DNA from: Streptomyces xiamenensis
GTDB taxonomy: Bacteria > Actinomycetota > Actinomycetes > Streptomycetales > Streptomycetaceae
DNA length: 64,000 bases
Assembly: GCF_000993785.3 (NCBI RefSeq)
Contig: NZ_CP009922.3
Location: forward strand, 2,666,001-2,730,000
Direction: 5' to 3'
Both the position numbers and the translations under genes were made by a program. How positions within the stretch are numbered: position 1 is the stretch's first letter; each line of letters starts with the position of its first letter. This document shows, piece by piece, positions 8,612-17,587 of this stretch. Under the pieces are notes generated by a model. It saw nothing but the letters and a program-made list of their open reading frames with translations. It had not been told where the DNA came from and made no database searches.

Positions 8612-10121
8612 GCCCGGCCCCCGGTTCGGCCGCTCCGGCCGGCCCCGTACCGAGGTCGTAGCCGTCCAGACAGGACTGGGTGAAGGCCGCCAGCCGATCG
8701 GGGTCGCCGTCGCGGACGATGCCGGGCAGATAGACGTGCGGGGCGCCGTGGTAGAAGCGCTCGTACTGCTCGTGGCGGGAGGCGAACTCCGAACCCAGCG
8801 CGTCCCAGGCGAGCTTGAGCAGTTTGATGCGCTGTTCGGAGGGGGTGCCCGGGGAGCGGACGTACTTGGCGACCAGCGGGCCGAGTTCGGGGTGGGTGAG
8901 GTCGTATCCGGAAGCGGGCAGCTGGATGAGCCCGCCGCCCGCCAGCATCTTGATCTCGGCGAGGAACTTGGGGTACAGATCGCCGGCCATGGCGCGGTGC
9001 GCGGAAGCGATCTCACGGTTGATGTGCACCGGGCCGTCCGGGTCGGTGCCGACCCGCTCGAACTCGCTCTCGGCGGCGATCACCATCGACCTTGCGATGT
9101 TGAGCCAGCCGATGAGCCGCCCGATCTGCATCTGGACGGGCGGCAGTTGGTAGGTGTTGTTGGACTTGGCGATGAGGATGGCCAGGCCGGTGAGGAACTC
9201 CAGCTTCGTCCAGAAGCGGACCGATGCCTGGTGGACGAAGTGGTGGTAGGCGGGAGTGCCCCACCACATCAGGAAGCTGGCCTGCACGTCGCGGTAGGTC
9301 AGCACCCGCTCCCAGGGGACGAACACGTCGTCGCACACCAGCAGCGCGTCGTTCTCGTCGAAGCGGGAGGACAGCGGATTGTCGAAGACGCTGCGCGCGC
9401 TCGCCTCGTAGGAGGCACGGGAGATGAACTTCAGGCCCGGGGTGTCGATGGGCATCGAGAACGTCAGGGCGTGCTCGATGTCCTGCGGGGCGAGCGGCTC
9501 GATGGTGCCCACGATGATCTCGTCGCCGAAGACGGCGGCGGTGCCGATCATCTTCGCGCCGCGCACCACGATGCCGTCGTCGCGCTCCTTGACGACCCGC
9601 ACGTACAGATCGTTCTCCTCCTGCTCGGAGGCGGACTTGGTCCGGTCGATCTGCGGATTGGTGATGGTGAAGGACTGGTACAGGCTCCCGGAGCTCATCC
9701 GGCGGTAGTACGCGGCGAGGTTGTCCCGGCCGTCGAACCCTCCGTCCGTGCCGGCGAAGATCTCCGGGGCGGAGACGAACCCGGCGATGCCGGCCGCCAT
9801 GTAGTCGGGCGAGCGGCCCAGGAAGCCGTAACTGGCCTCGGACCACGTCTTGAACGCAGCGCGGCGGCGCACGAGGTCGGCGTGCGAGCGGGGCACCTGG
9901 TAGGCGCGCAGGACGGGGTCGCCCGGGCCGGTGCCCTCCGGGGTGGCGGTGAGGACGTCCCGCAGCTTCTCGTCCCGTGCGAGGTCGTACAGGTGGGCTA
10001 TGGACCGGGCGGTGTTGCGGAAGGCGGGGTGCTCGGTGATGTCCTTGACGAGTTCGCCGTCCAGCCACACGGACCGTCCGTCACGCAGGGAGTCGAGGTA
10101 GTCCTGGCCACTGCGGGTCAT
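8601..10121 (-). CDS. HpaB-family FADH2-dependent aromatic hydroxylase
   Basis: 506 residues, typical for the large component of 4-hydroxyphenylacetate 3-monooxygenase-type enzymes. These use reduced flavin from a separate reductase to ortho-hydroxylate phenols. Family signatures are the central YQSFTITNPQIDRTKS region (about residues 148-163), GAKMIGTAAVFGDEIIVG and the FVPWERVLTYRD segment. Secondary-metabolism relatives hydroxylate tyrosine, coumarate or hydroxyanthranilate-like rings. No HpaC-type flavin reductase is found in this window, so a housekeeping reductase may serve. It lies 46 bp downstream of PhzS-like copy 2 and overlaps the MFS gene. Confidence 0.9.
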   Translation of the reverse strand: MTRSGQDYLDSLRDGRSVWLDGELVKDITEHPAFRNTARSIAHLYDLARDEKLRDVLTATPEGTGPGDPVLRAYQVPRSHADLVRRRAAFKTWSEASYGFLGRSPDYMAAGIAGFVSAPEIFAGTDGGFDGRDNLAAYYRRMSSGSLYQSFTITNPQIDRTKSASEQEENDLYVRVVKERDDGIVVRGAKMIGTAAVFGDEIIVGTIEPLAPQDIEHALTFSMPIDTPGLKFISRASYEASARSVFDNPLSSRFDENDALLVCDDVFVPWERVLTYRDVQASFLMWWGTPAYHHFVHQASVRFWTKLEFLTGLAILIAKSNNTYQLPPVQMQIGRLIGWLNIARSMVIAAESEFERVGTDPDGPVHINREIASAHRAMAGDLYPKFLAEIKMLAGGGLIQLPASGYDLTHPELGPLVAKYVRSPGTPSEQRIKLLKLAWDALGSEFASRHEQYERFYHGAPHVYLPGIVRDGDPDRLAAFTQSCLDGYDLGTGPAGAAEPGAGHAR

Positions 10122-10167
10122 GTCTGCTGTCTCCTGAGGTCACAAGGGCGGAAAAGAGGTACGGAGG

Positions 10168-11505
10168 TCACGCGGGCACGACTCCGGGCGCGGGCGCGGC
10201 TGCGGGTGCGGGTGCGGATGCTCGGGTGCTGTACGGCGAGGGCAGGTTCGCGGCCCGCGCGTCGAAGTGCCCGGCACGGGCGTAGGAGCGCGTCAGGGCG
10301 ACGAGTTCGGACCGGTCGATGACTTCGCCGATCCGGCCGAAGCCGTCCGGCGCGCGCTCGCAGGCCAGATCGATGACGGCCTCGGGGCCCTTGGCGCGGC
10401 TCATGAGCGCCAGCCGGTTCATCGCGGGACGGCGCTCCCGGTCGTACGCCAGCAGGGCCCGTTCGGGATCGCGGCCGGCGTCGGGGTCGCGGGCCAGGGC
10501 GTGGGCCAGGGCGCGGGCGTCCACAATGGCCTGGGTGGTCGCGTTGGAACCCATCGGGGCCATGGCGTGTGCCGAGTCGCCCAGGAGGGTGACCCGGCCG
10601 AAGGACCAGCGCGGCAGCGGGTCACGGTCGATCAGGGGGAACTGGACGACGGGATCGGGACCCGCCAGGACCTCGCGCAGCCGCAGATCGCCCAGGGCCC
10701 AGGTGTCGAAGTGCGGGGCGAAGGCGGAACGGGGCACCGGACGGGTGGCGCCGTCCACCGGTTCGCCGGGCGCCGCGGCACGGGACGCGGCCCAGTTGAC
10801 GGGCACCAGACCGTCCGTACCGGGGGTGCCGGCCAGCGGATACACCACCACTTTCCAGCGGCCGTCGCCCATCACCACCATGGAGTCGCCGCCCAGGAAC
10901 GGGCGGACCCTGGTGATGCCGCGCCACACGACGGTGCCGCTGGCGGGTGGGGCGCCCTCCCGCGGGTAGAGGGTGGCGCGCACCGCCGAGCGGATACCGT
11001 CCGCCCCGATCAGCAGCCCGGCCCCGGTCGTGCTCCCGGTCACGCCCTCCTTCGCGGTCCCGCCCCGGCGGTGCGCCAGCCGGACCCGTAACCGACCCTC
11101 CCCGGCCCTCTCGAACCCGGTGACCTTGGCATCGGTACGGATCGCCCCCGGCCCCAGCCGGCGGGTGACGGCCTCGGCGAGCACGGTCAGCAACTCTCCC
11201 CGGTGCACGGCCAGTTGTGGGTGCCGGTGCCCGGCGGCCAGGCCGCGCCGCTCGTGCCACACCGTCTGGCCGAGGTGGTTGTGGTACCCGAGGCGGCCGA
11301 TGGTGGCGGAGCGGGCCGCGATCTCCTCGTACAGTCCGAGCGCGGCAAGTTCGCGCACGGCGTTGGGCTGGAGATTCACCCCCGCGCCGTACGGGCGGAC
11401 GGCGGGTGCCGCCTCCACCAGGCTCAGATCGCGAAACCCGGCCTCGTAAAGACTCAGCGCGGCTGCCAGACCCCCAATCCCGCAGCCCGCGATCAGGATT
11501 TTCAT
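10168..11505 (-). CDS. PhzS-like FAD-dependent aromatic monooxygenase (copy 2)
   Basis: 445 residues from the ATG at 11505, which has a GGGGGA ribosome site seven bases upstream; the ATG at 11520 is a less likely start. Motifs are GCGIGG (about 7-12), RPYGAGVNLQPNAV, a DG motif at GADGIRSAVR, FPLIDRDPLPRW and LLGDSAHAMAPMGSN. The protein parallels copy 1 at 2109-3344 throughout, so the two look like an old duplication. It carries an Ala/Pro-rich C-terminal tail. It heads the leftward operon and is divergent from the AraC-type regulator, with the promoter region at 11506-11633. The predicted reaction is (decarboxylative) hydroxylation of an aromatic acid. Confidence 0.9.
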   Translation of the reverse strand: MKILIAGCGIGGLAAALSLYEAGFRDLSLVEAAPAVRPYGAGVNLQPNAVRELAALGLYEEIAARSATIGRLGYHNHLGQTVWHERRGLAAGHRHPQLAVHRGELLTVLAEAVTRRLGPGAIRTDAKVTGFERAGEGRLRVRLAHRRGGTAKEGVTGSTTGAGLLIGADGIRSAVRATLYPREGAPPASGTVVWRGITRVRPFLGGDSMVVMGDGRWKVVVYPLAGTPGTDGLVPVNWAASRAAAPGEPVDGATRPVPRSAFAPHFDTWALGDLRLREVLAGPDPVVQFPLIDRDPLPRWSFGRVTLLGDSAHAMAPMGSNATTQAIVDARALAHALARDPDAGRDPERALLAYDRERRPAMNRLALMSRAKGPEAVIDLACERAPDGFGRIGEVIDRSELVALTRSYARAGHFDARAANLPSPYSTRASAPAPAAAPAPGVVPA

Positions 11506-11633
11506 CGACTGTTCCCCCATTGGTCGGTGATGCGGAGTCGGCGGCCCCCGCCGCCGGTCCCACGCCCGACAGCTTTCAGCAGCGCACGGCTAGGATCAAT
11601 TAATAAGAAACCAGCACGACTTAAGGATCATCC

Positions 11634-12563
11634 GTGGACCAAAAAGACGTGCTCAGCGAACTGCTCAAACCGCTGCGGCTGACGGATACGTACTACAGCA
11701 AGTGGCTGGCGGGCGGGGATTGGGGTGTCGCGGGCCAGGAAGACAGCCACGCCGTCCTGCATTACATGGTGCGCAGCGAATGCTTCATCACCTGTGCGGA
11801 TGCCGAGCCCATCCGGCTGTCCGAGGGGGACCTCGCGCTCTTCCCGCACGGCACCGCCCACACCTTCTCCTCCGCCCCCGGCCTGACGACCACGCAGCTG
11901 CATCAGGTACTGCCCGCACGGGCGGCGGGCAGTTCCCATGTGGTCACGGTCGGTGACGCGCACCCGGACACCGAAATCCTCTGCGCGAGCCTGCACTTCG
12001 ACAGCACCACCGAACCGCCCCTGTACCGGGCACTGCCGCCGGTCATCGTGCTGCGCGCCCACATGCTGATGGACGAGCCCCTGTTGCAGCGCACCCTCCA
12101 GTCCCTTCCGACGGAGATCATCCGCACCGCCCCGGGGGCCAGGATGGTCTCGCTGCGCGCGTTCGAGATGGTGCTGGTGCTCTCCCTGCGCACAGCGATG
12201 GAACGGCTCGCGGCCGACTCCCCGGCCCTGCAGGCCCTGCGGCACCCGGGGATCAGCCGGGCGCTGACCGCGATGTACGCCTCCTACGCGACCCCGTGGA
12301 CCGTGGAGACGCTCTCCCGGGAAGCGGGAATGTCCCGTTCGGCCTTCTCCCAGGCATTCCGCGACCTCGTCGGTGAGCCACCCGCCCGCCATCTGATGGT
12401 GCGCCGGCTCCAGGAGGCCCGGCGGCTGCTGGCGGACCTCTCGGTGCCGCTGGGAGAGATCCACGAACGGGTGGGCTACCAGAGCCATGTGGGGTATCAC
12501 CTGGCATTCCGAAAGGAGTTCGGCATCACCCCCGGGGAGTTCCGCACTTTGCGGGCCGGATGA
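11634..12563 (+). CDS. AraC-family transcriptional regulator with cupin-type sensor domain
   Basis: 309 residues starting at GTG, with a GGAT box upstream. The N-terminal half is a cupin-like ligand-binding domain (cupin_6 type; GDLALFPHGTAH at about residues 64-75). The C-terminal 100 residues form the double helix-turn-helix, with WTVETLSREAGMSRSAFSQAF (about 222-242) as the first and an LGEIHERVGYQSHVGYHLAF segment as the second. It is divergent from the big biosynthetic operon across 128 bp, the usual setting for a pathway-specific regulator. The b5-fusion gene follows 94 bp downstream on the same strand. Confidence 0.9.
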   Translation: MDQKDVLSELLKPLRLTDTYYSKWLAGGDWGVAGQEDSHAVLHYMVRSECFITCADAEPIRLSEGDLALFPHGTAHTFSSAPGLTTTQLHQVLPARAAGSSHVVTVGDAHPDTEILCASLHFDSTTEPPLYRALPPVIVLRAHMLMDEPLLQRTLQSLPTEIIRTAPGARMVSLRAFEMVLVLSLRTAMERLAADSPALQALRHPGISRALTAMYASYATPWTVETLSREAGMSRSAFSQAFRDLVGEPPARHLMVRRLQEARRLLADLSVPLGEIHERVGYQSHVGYHLAFRKEFGITPGEFRTLRAG

Positions 12564-12657
12564 GAATTAACCCGAACCAGACGGTAATTGATTGATCGGC
12601 CCGTTCCCGGGATTGCAGGGTGGACAGCAGCACTCGTCCCTGGCGAAAGGCCCTGCG

Positions 12658-14660
12658 ATGCGCCATACACCCGCCGCACCGGGCGACATTGTGGACCAGG
12701 CGGAAAGCCGGTCGCGAGGACAGGGCCATGACCACGCGGGGCCGCTGTCGTGGACCGCCGGCTTCACCCCGGCCGCGCCGCCCCTCCAGCGGTTTCCCGC
12801 CTCGCACGCCCACTGGGACGAAATGGCGGCGGAACTCCCGGCGCTGTACGCGAGCCTGGAAGTGCGCCGCCGCCTGGAGACGCTCCCCGTGCTGGACGCC
12901 GGGCCGGACGCGCTTGCGGACGCCTTCCTGCAACGGGCCGCGACCGTCCTGGGGATCGTGGTGCACGCTTACCACCGGGTGGAGCCACGGCACGAGACGC
13001 CGACCCCGGCCTCCGTACTCACCCCCTGGCACCAGGTGTGCGCACGCCTCGGCCGGGAGCGCCCCTTCCTGTCCTACCTCGACCTCGTCGTCGCCAACTG
13101 GCGCCCGCGCGATCCGGACACCCCAACGGCCCGGCCACTCCTGGTGGAGGCCGTACGACTGCTGGTACCGACGGTGGGCACCGACGAGGAACAGATCTTC
13201 TACCTCACCCAGCTGGAAATGCTCTCCCGAGGCACCCCCCTGCTCACGGCGGCGGCCGACGCGGTGACGGCCACCGACCGGGACGACCCGCACACCCTCA
13301 CCGACCGGCTGCTGGGCATGACCGCGTGCGTGCGGGAGATCACCGCGTACGGGCTGCGCAAGATCGAGCCCAGGCCGGGACGCCGCTTCCACGTCGACCC
13401 CGTGGTGTGGGCCAAGACCGTGGCCCCGCTGGCGGTGCCTTTGGTGCGGCACGGGCTCGGCCCCAGCGGCACCGCCTCCCCGATGTTCCATCTGCTGGAC
13501 ACGGTCATCGGCCGCACCGGCTACCGCTCGTTCATCGGCGAGGAGGCCCGACGGCTGCGCGCGAGCTACCCGCCGAACTGGCGGGCCTTCCTGGAGAGCA
13601 CTGCTGCCGCGGACATCAGCGGCTATGCGACGGCCCACCCCCACCCCCCGCTGCGCGCGGCACTGACCGGCCTGCGGGCCGCGTACGCCGGCGAGGACGG
13701 GCTGCTGGCCCGGCACCGGCTGAAGGTGGCCGGGTACCTCAACACCTCCTACCGCATCGGCCGGGACGTCACCATCTCCGGCTTCCCCGCCGCAGCCCGC
13801 GTGGCGGGCGAACTGGCCACCTCCCGGACCGAACGCCCCGCCCCGGAGCCGCCCGCCCCCACCACGCCGCACGCCCCCGCGCCGCCCGGGGAGCGGGCGG
13901 TGGGCTTCCCGGAGGTCCTGCGCCACGACCACACGGGCGACCGCCACTGGATCGTGGTGGAGGACGGCGTCTACGACGTGACGGACTTCCTCGCCCGGCA
14001 CCCGGGCGGAGTGGCCCCGCTGCACAGCTATCTGGGCACCGACGCCACCGCGATCTTCGAAGAGCTGGGCCACCACCGCGACCGTGTCGTCACGGCCCGA
14101 CTGCGCCGGCTGCGGGTGGGCCGGCTGGAGCACCCGCCCGGCACCGTCACCGAGCCGTACGCCACCTGGCTGCGCTGGGCCACCGATCTCACCCGGCGCG
14201 GCAACGCCTTCCTCACCGACCTCTCGATCCGCGAGTCCCGCACCAGCCTGGCCTCCGGCACGGGCGACCTCACCCCGTACACACTCCAGTTCGCCATCGA
14301 GGCACACGAACGCTTCCACGACCGCACCTACGGCGACATCACCGGCGCACTCCACCACGACCTGACCGGCTCGCCGGCCGCCCCGCCCCCACCGACCCGC
14401 TCTCTCCACACCTGTACGCGGCCCTGCCCGGGGCCGGCCCGCAGACGCTCCAGCACCTGGAGAAGATCTGGCGCGAGGCGATCACCCTGGACCAACTCCT
14501 GCTGCACACGGTCCGCTCAGCCCTGATAGCCGGGCTGACCCACCTGCACCGTCACCCCGCCCACCTGGCCCCGCTGCTCCCCCACCTCGCCCACGTCACG
14601 ACAGCGGCCACCACCTACCACCACACCCTGGCAGCCCTGGCCGACAACGCCGCCGGGTGA
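12658..14660 (+). pseudogene. Indoleamine 2,3-dioxygenase-like / cytochrome b5 fusion, with one apparent frameshift
   Basis: Read from the ATG at 12658 (AAAGG box upstream), the first about 375 residues match the IDO fold. RPFLSYLDLVVANW corresponds to PPILVYADCVLANW of human IDO1. PSGTASPMFHLLDTVIG corresponds to the GGSAGQSS block. LLARHRLKVAGYL carries the probable proximal heme ligand His353, equivalent to His346. A Pro-rich linker (about 390-412) leads to a cytochrome b5 domain with HPGG (His448) and a second axial His near 472. A helical tail follows. Near 14385-14400, in a C-rich run, the frame shifts and the plausible C-terminus (DPLSPHLYAALP... to 14660) continues in another frame, implying one missing base: a sequencing error or a real mutation. 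Joined length is about 667 residues. The presumed role is oxygenation of an indole with built-in electron supply. Confidence 0.75.
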
Positions 14661-14666
14661 CGGCCC

Positions 14667-16721
14667 TCAGCCGCTCAGCAGCCCGTGCAGCGCGTCACGA
14701 CGGATCTTCCGCGTCAGGGCGAGCTGTTCCCGCAGCATGCGTTCGTGCCCGTCCACCTGCGCCATGATGTCCGCGATCAACCGCTGCGCCGACAGGTCGG
14801 GCAGGACGACGGGCAACTCACCCAGGACCCCGAGCGAGATGGTCTTCATGGTCAGACTCCCGGTGGAGCGTGCCTGGAGCCACGTACGTGCGGGGGCGGA
14901 CCGGAGATAGGCCGCGAAGTAGTCCGCGTCGAGTACGGCTGGCGGCCGCAGGACGAAACAGCCCGTTCCACAGACCCATCCCTCCTGCGCCTCCCGGACC
15001 ACAGCGCATCGCCCCAGCTCTCCACGGCGTGCCAGCACGATGTCTCCCGAGCGCAGGCGGAATCGGCCCAGGCCTGCGGCCTGCTCCTCACCGATGCGCC
15101 GTATCCCCTCCTCGTCGAAGCCACTGTCGGTCAAGTCCGTGGGCATCACCACGGGGATGCCCGCCTCTTGGTAATCCTCGGCGCGGACCAGGCTCCCCGA
15201 AGGCCCGGCGAGGAGCAGGCCGGCCCGCCCGTCCCTGGCGACATCGCTGACCTTCCCGTCCACGATGTCCCGCAGCCGCGCGTGCTGGGGCACGATCCCG
15301 TCACGGGGCAGCCGCGTAGTCTCCAGGATCCACGCAAGGTTGTGGCTGGAGCGGGACATCTTCGCTGCGGATCCCGCCAGTTCCCCGAACAAGTCGTCCG
15401 TGTCCGAAGCCGCCGACTGCTCCTGCCCGGCACCCACGTACCAACGCGGGTCGAGACCGCCCCCCTGCTCCAGGATCTCCCTGTACGACACCGACCGTGA
15501 GAACCCCGGCTCGTCGTGGTCCCCTTCATGAAAACATCGGACGATCAGCGCCCTGTCCCGGGCGGTGAGAACCCGGCGGGACCGCCGCGGCGGCTGGGTT
15601 CCGAGCCCACTGGCGTCGACGAAGACAACCGCATCGCCGTCGGCGGCAGGCAGGCGGGAAGACTTACCCCGGGCCAACAACCAGATGTGTACCGGGACGG
15701 CAGTGTGCGTGAAGAGATGAGGTGGCAGGGCGATGACCCCCTGGAGCGCGCCACCGGAGACCATGGCCTTGCGCATCTCCGCCTCACGACCGTGCCGCCA
15801 CGCGGCCCCTGCGGGCATGACCACCAGCCCGACCCCGTTTTCGCTCAACCGGCTCCAGATGTACTGCAGCCAGGCGAAATCCGCGCTGTGCTCGCTCGGC
15901 CTGCCGAAGGGCCATCCGACATCCTCCACGGGCCCAAGCCGCTGACCGAACGGCGGATTGCTGAACACCAGATCCGCACCGCCCTGTCCCCGGCCTCCGA
16001 ACAGCGACGCCGGTTCGGAGGCCCGGACGACCGGCCGGTCCACTCCGTGCATGGCCAGATTCATCGTCGCCAGCCACGGGTTGCTGCGGTCTGTGGCATA
16101 TGCCTCGAGTGTTGCTCCGTCGACGCCGCCGGCGATCCGCTGCGCGGCAGCCGCCAGCAGTACGCCCGATCCGCAGGCCGGATCGAGGATACGGTCCCCG
16201 GCTCTGGGCGGCGCCAACTCGACCAGCAGGCGTGCGACCTCGCGCGGCGTGTGGAACTCTCCTGCGGTACGGGTGTTCTCCCGGGCGTGACGGTCGAGCA
16301 GTAGGTCGCAGACGTCCGACCACTCGGTCGAATCGAGGTCGGGGCCACGTCCCAGCATGCCGATGAAGTCAGCGGCCCACGGCACGTCCTCCAGGTTCTC
16401 GTCGCTGTTCAGCAGCCCGGCATCCTGGTTGCGCATGTGCGGCACGGGAAAACCCGGATGTCTGCTGGCACTCCGCACCGCGGCACGGATATCGGCCAAG
16501 ACTGACGCCCGACCGCTGCTTTCGCCGGCCGCACGCTTCCACCACTCCACGAACTCGACATCCGCCGCCCCGTCCGACTGCACGAACTTCGCCAGCACCA
16601 GGATAGCGAGCATGGATGCGAGGTCATCGGAGGTGTTACGACCACGCTGGTACGGCGCGTACACGCGCCAGAGTCGCTCAACGAGCTGCGCGGCTGGGCT
16701 ATCTGTGCTCATGGTCTCCAC
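14667..16721 (-). CDS. Type I-like N6-adenine DNA methylase fused to an HsdS-type specificity domain
   Basis: 684 residues, starting at a GTG with an AGGAG site. A helical N-terminus is followed by a gamma-class adenine methyltransferase with SAM motif DPACGSG (about 182-188) and catalytic NPPF (about 253-256). From about residue 460 there is one HsdS-like target-recognition domain (TGSLTMKTISLGVLGELPVVLP) ending in a coiled-coil segment (AQRLIADIMAQVDGHERMLREQL). It would form a methyltransferase that recognises its own site. No HsdR or other nuclease is adjacent. It converges with the b5-fusion gene, with only 6 bp between stops. Base composition is slightly lower in GC than in the cluster, fitting accessory DNA. 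Confidence 0.9.
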   Translation of the reverse strand: METMSTDSPAAQLVERLWRVYAPYQRGRNTSDDLASMLAILVLAKFVQSDGAADVEFVEWWKRAAGESSGRASVLADIRAAVRSASRHPGFPVPHMRNQDAGLLNSDENLEDVPWAADFIGMLGRGPDLDSTEWSDVCDLLLDRHARENTRTAGEFHTPREVARLLVELAPPRAGDRILDPACGSGVLLAAAAQRIAGGVDGATLEAYATDRSNPWLATMNLAMHGVDRPVVRASEPASLFGGRGQGGADLVFSNPPFGQRLGPVEDVGWPFGRPSEHSADFAWLQYIWSRLSENGVGLVVMPAGAAWRHGREAEMRKAMVSGGALQGVIALPPHLFTHTAVPVHIWLLARGKSSRLPAADGDAVVFVDASGLGTQPPRRSRRVLTARDRALIVRCFHEGDHDEPGFSRSVSYREILEQGGGLDPRWYVGAGQEQSAASDTDDLFGELAGSAAKMSRSSHNLAWILETTRLPRDGIVPQHARLRDIVDGKVSDVARDGRAGLLLAGPSGSLVRAEDYQEAGIPVVMPTDLTDSGFDEEGIRRIGEEQAAGLGRFRLRSGDIVLARRGELGRCAVVREAQEGWVCGTGCFVLRPPAVLDADYFAAYLRSAPARTWLQARSTGSLTMKTISLGVLGELPVVLPDLSAQRLIADIMAQVDGHERMLREQLALTRKIRRDALHGLLSG

Positions 16722-16748
16722 GTGTGGGTCTCCTCGCTCGGGGGTGGA

Positions 16749-16964
16749 TTACAGCAGGTGGCTGACGGCCCACGCCATCGCGCCCGCGACCAGCATCAAC
16801 AGGGACAGCCGCAGTGTCTTGTCCGTGCTCTGCATCGCCTGTCCCAACAGTTCGAAGAACGACTTCACTCCACTGTCTCCCCGGTCCACGATCTCGGATG
16901 TCAAAGATTGCGCAGCGATAGTGCGCACTTCCTCTGCCGGGAACTGACTGCGCATGCGGGTCAC
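16749..16964 (-). CDS. Small C-terminally anchored hypothetical protein
   Basis: 71 residues, not recognised. The first about 50 residues are polar (EEVRTIAAQSLTSEIVDRGDSG). The last about 22 are hydrophobic (RLSLLMLVAGAMAWAVSHLL), a single membrane segment at the extreme C-terminus. Its stop is 27 bp before the methylase start, so the two are probably co-transcribed. It could be an accessory membrane component of the methylase module or an unrelated small protein. Confidence 0.5.
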   Translation of the reverse strand: MTRMRSQFPAEEVRTIAAQSLTSEIVDRGDSGVKSFFELLGQAMQSTDKTLRLSLLMLVAGAMAWAVSHLL

Positions 16965-17258
16965 TTGACTCCGAACCAGAGGCTAGCTTCCATGAACTTA
17001 ACAGCAAAGAAGCCCTGTCGGGCATTGAACGAGAGTCCGCCACCCGTTCTCGCGATCTCTGCGCAGCATCTCTGCGCAATGCCCCGTGTGAGATCTTGCT
17101 GCTCATGGGCACGACGAGAGTGGCGCAAGGAGAGAGGGCCCGCACCGAAACAGGCTCCGGATGTGGCGCGCGCCACACGGCATGGTGCGAGGCCGGGTCA
17201 CAGTCCGGCCCACCTCTGCGGACGGTCACCGGCAGGAAGAACTGTCCCGGAAACGCTC

Positions 17259-17290
17259 AGGGGCCCGATCCTCGAAAGGATCGGGCCCCT
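17259..17290. terminator. Hairpin terminator next to the left att site
   Basis: A 14-bp perfect stem (17259-17272 with 17277-17290) and a CGAA loop. It immediately precedes the duplicated tRNA-Pro end, as a different hairpin does at the true tRNA (24889-24924). Confidence 0.85.
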
Positions 17291-17292
17291 GG

Positions 17293-17338
17293 TCTGTCGG
17301 GGTGGCGGGATTTGAACCCACGGCCTCTTCGTCCCGAA
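17293..17338. repeat. att-like direct repeat of the tRNA-Pro 3' end (left copy)
   Basis: These 46 bases are identical to 24936-24981, which cover the 3' half of tRNA-Pro(CGG) and four bases downstream. After this point the two sequences diverge. A perfect tRNA 3'-end duplication 7.6 kb away on the 3' side of the tRNA is the classic mark left by integration of an ICE or island. No integrase is recognisable between the copies. Confidence 0.85.
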
Positions 17339-17587
17339 TTAGGTTCGAGCAGCCCAGTCACCTGGGGTGATGGCATCTCCGCAGGTCAGGCAGGTGGCCT
17401 CGGTTGGTGTGCGGTGGTGTAGAAGGGGCTTGGGGAGCCGGTCGGCTCCCAGGTGGCTCCCAGCGAGGAGCTGGAGATCAGCACGGGCCAGGTTGATCAG
17501 AACTGCGGTGGGACGGTCCGAAAGTAGCGAGACGGGCCCGAAGAGAAGGTCAGCGGCGGCGCGGATGCGATGCGGCGCTAACCCAGG

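Larger units (their letters stand above)
16965..17587. other. Gap with a terminator and a tRNA-Pro-derived attachment site
   Basis: No convincing gene is seen. The interval contains a perfect hairpin (17259-17290), a copy of the 3' end of tRNA-Pro (17293-17338) and, about 100 bp further on, paired GGCTCCCA motifs near 17445-17462. Similar motifs recur near 21746 and 24850. The rest reads as decayed DNA. Confidence 0.6.

Noticed and set aside
17293-17338. Second tRNA-Pro gene
   Set aside because: Only the 3' 46 bases are present, without acceptor 5' strand, D arm or anticodon arm.
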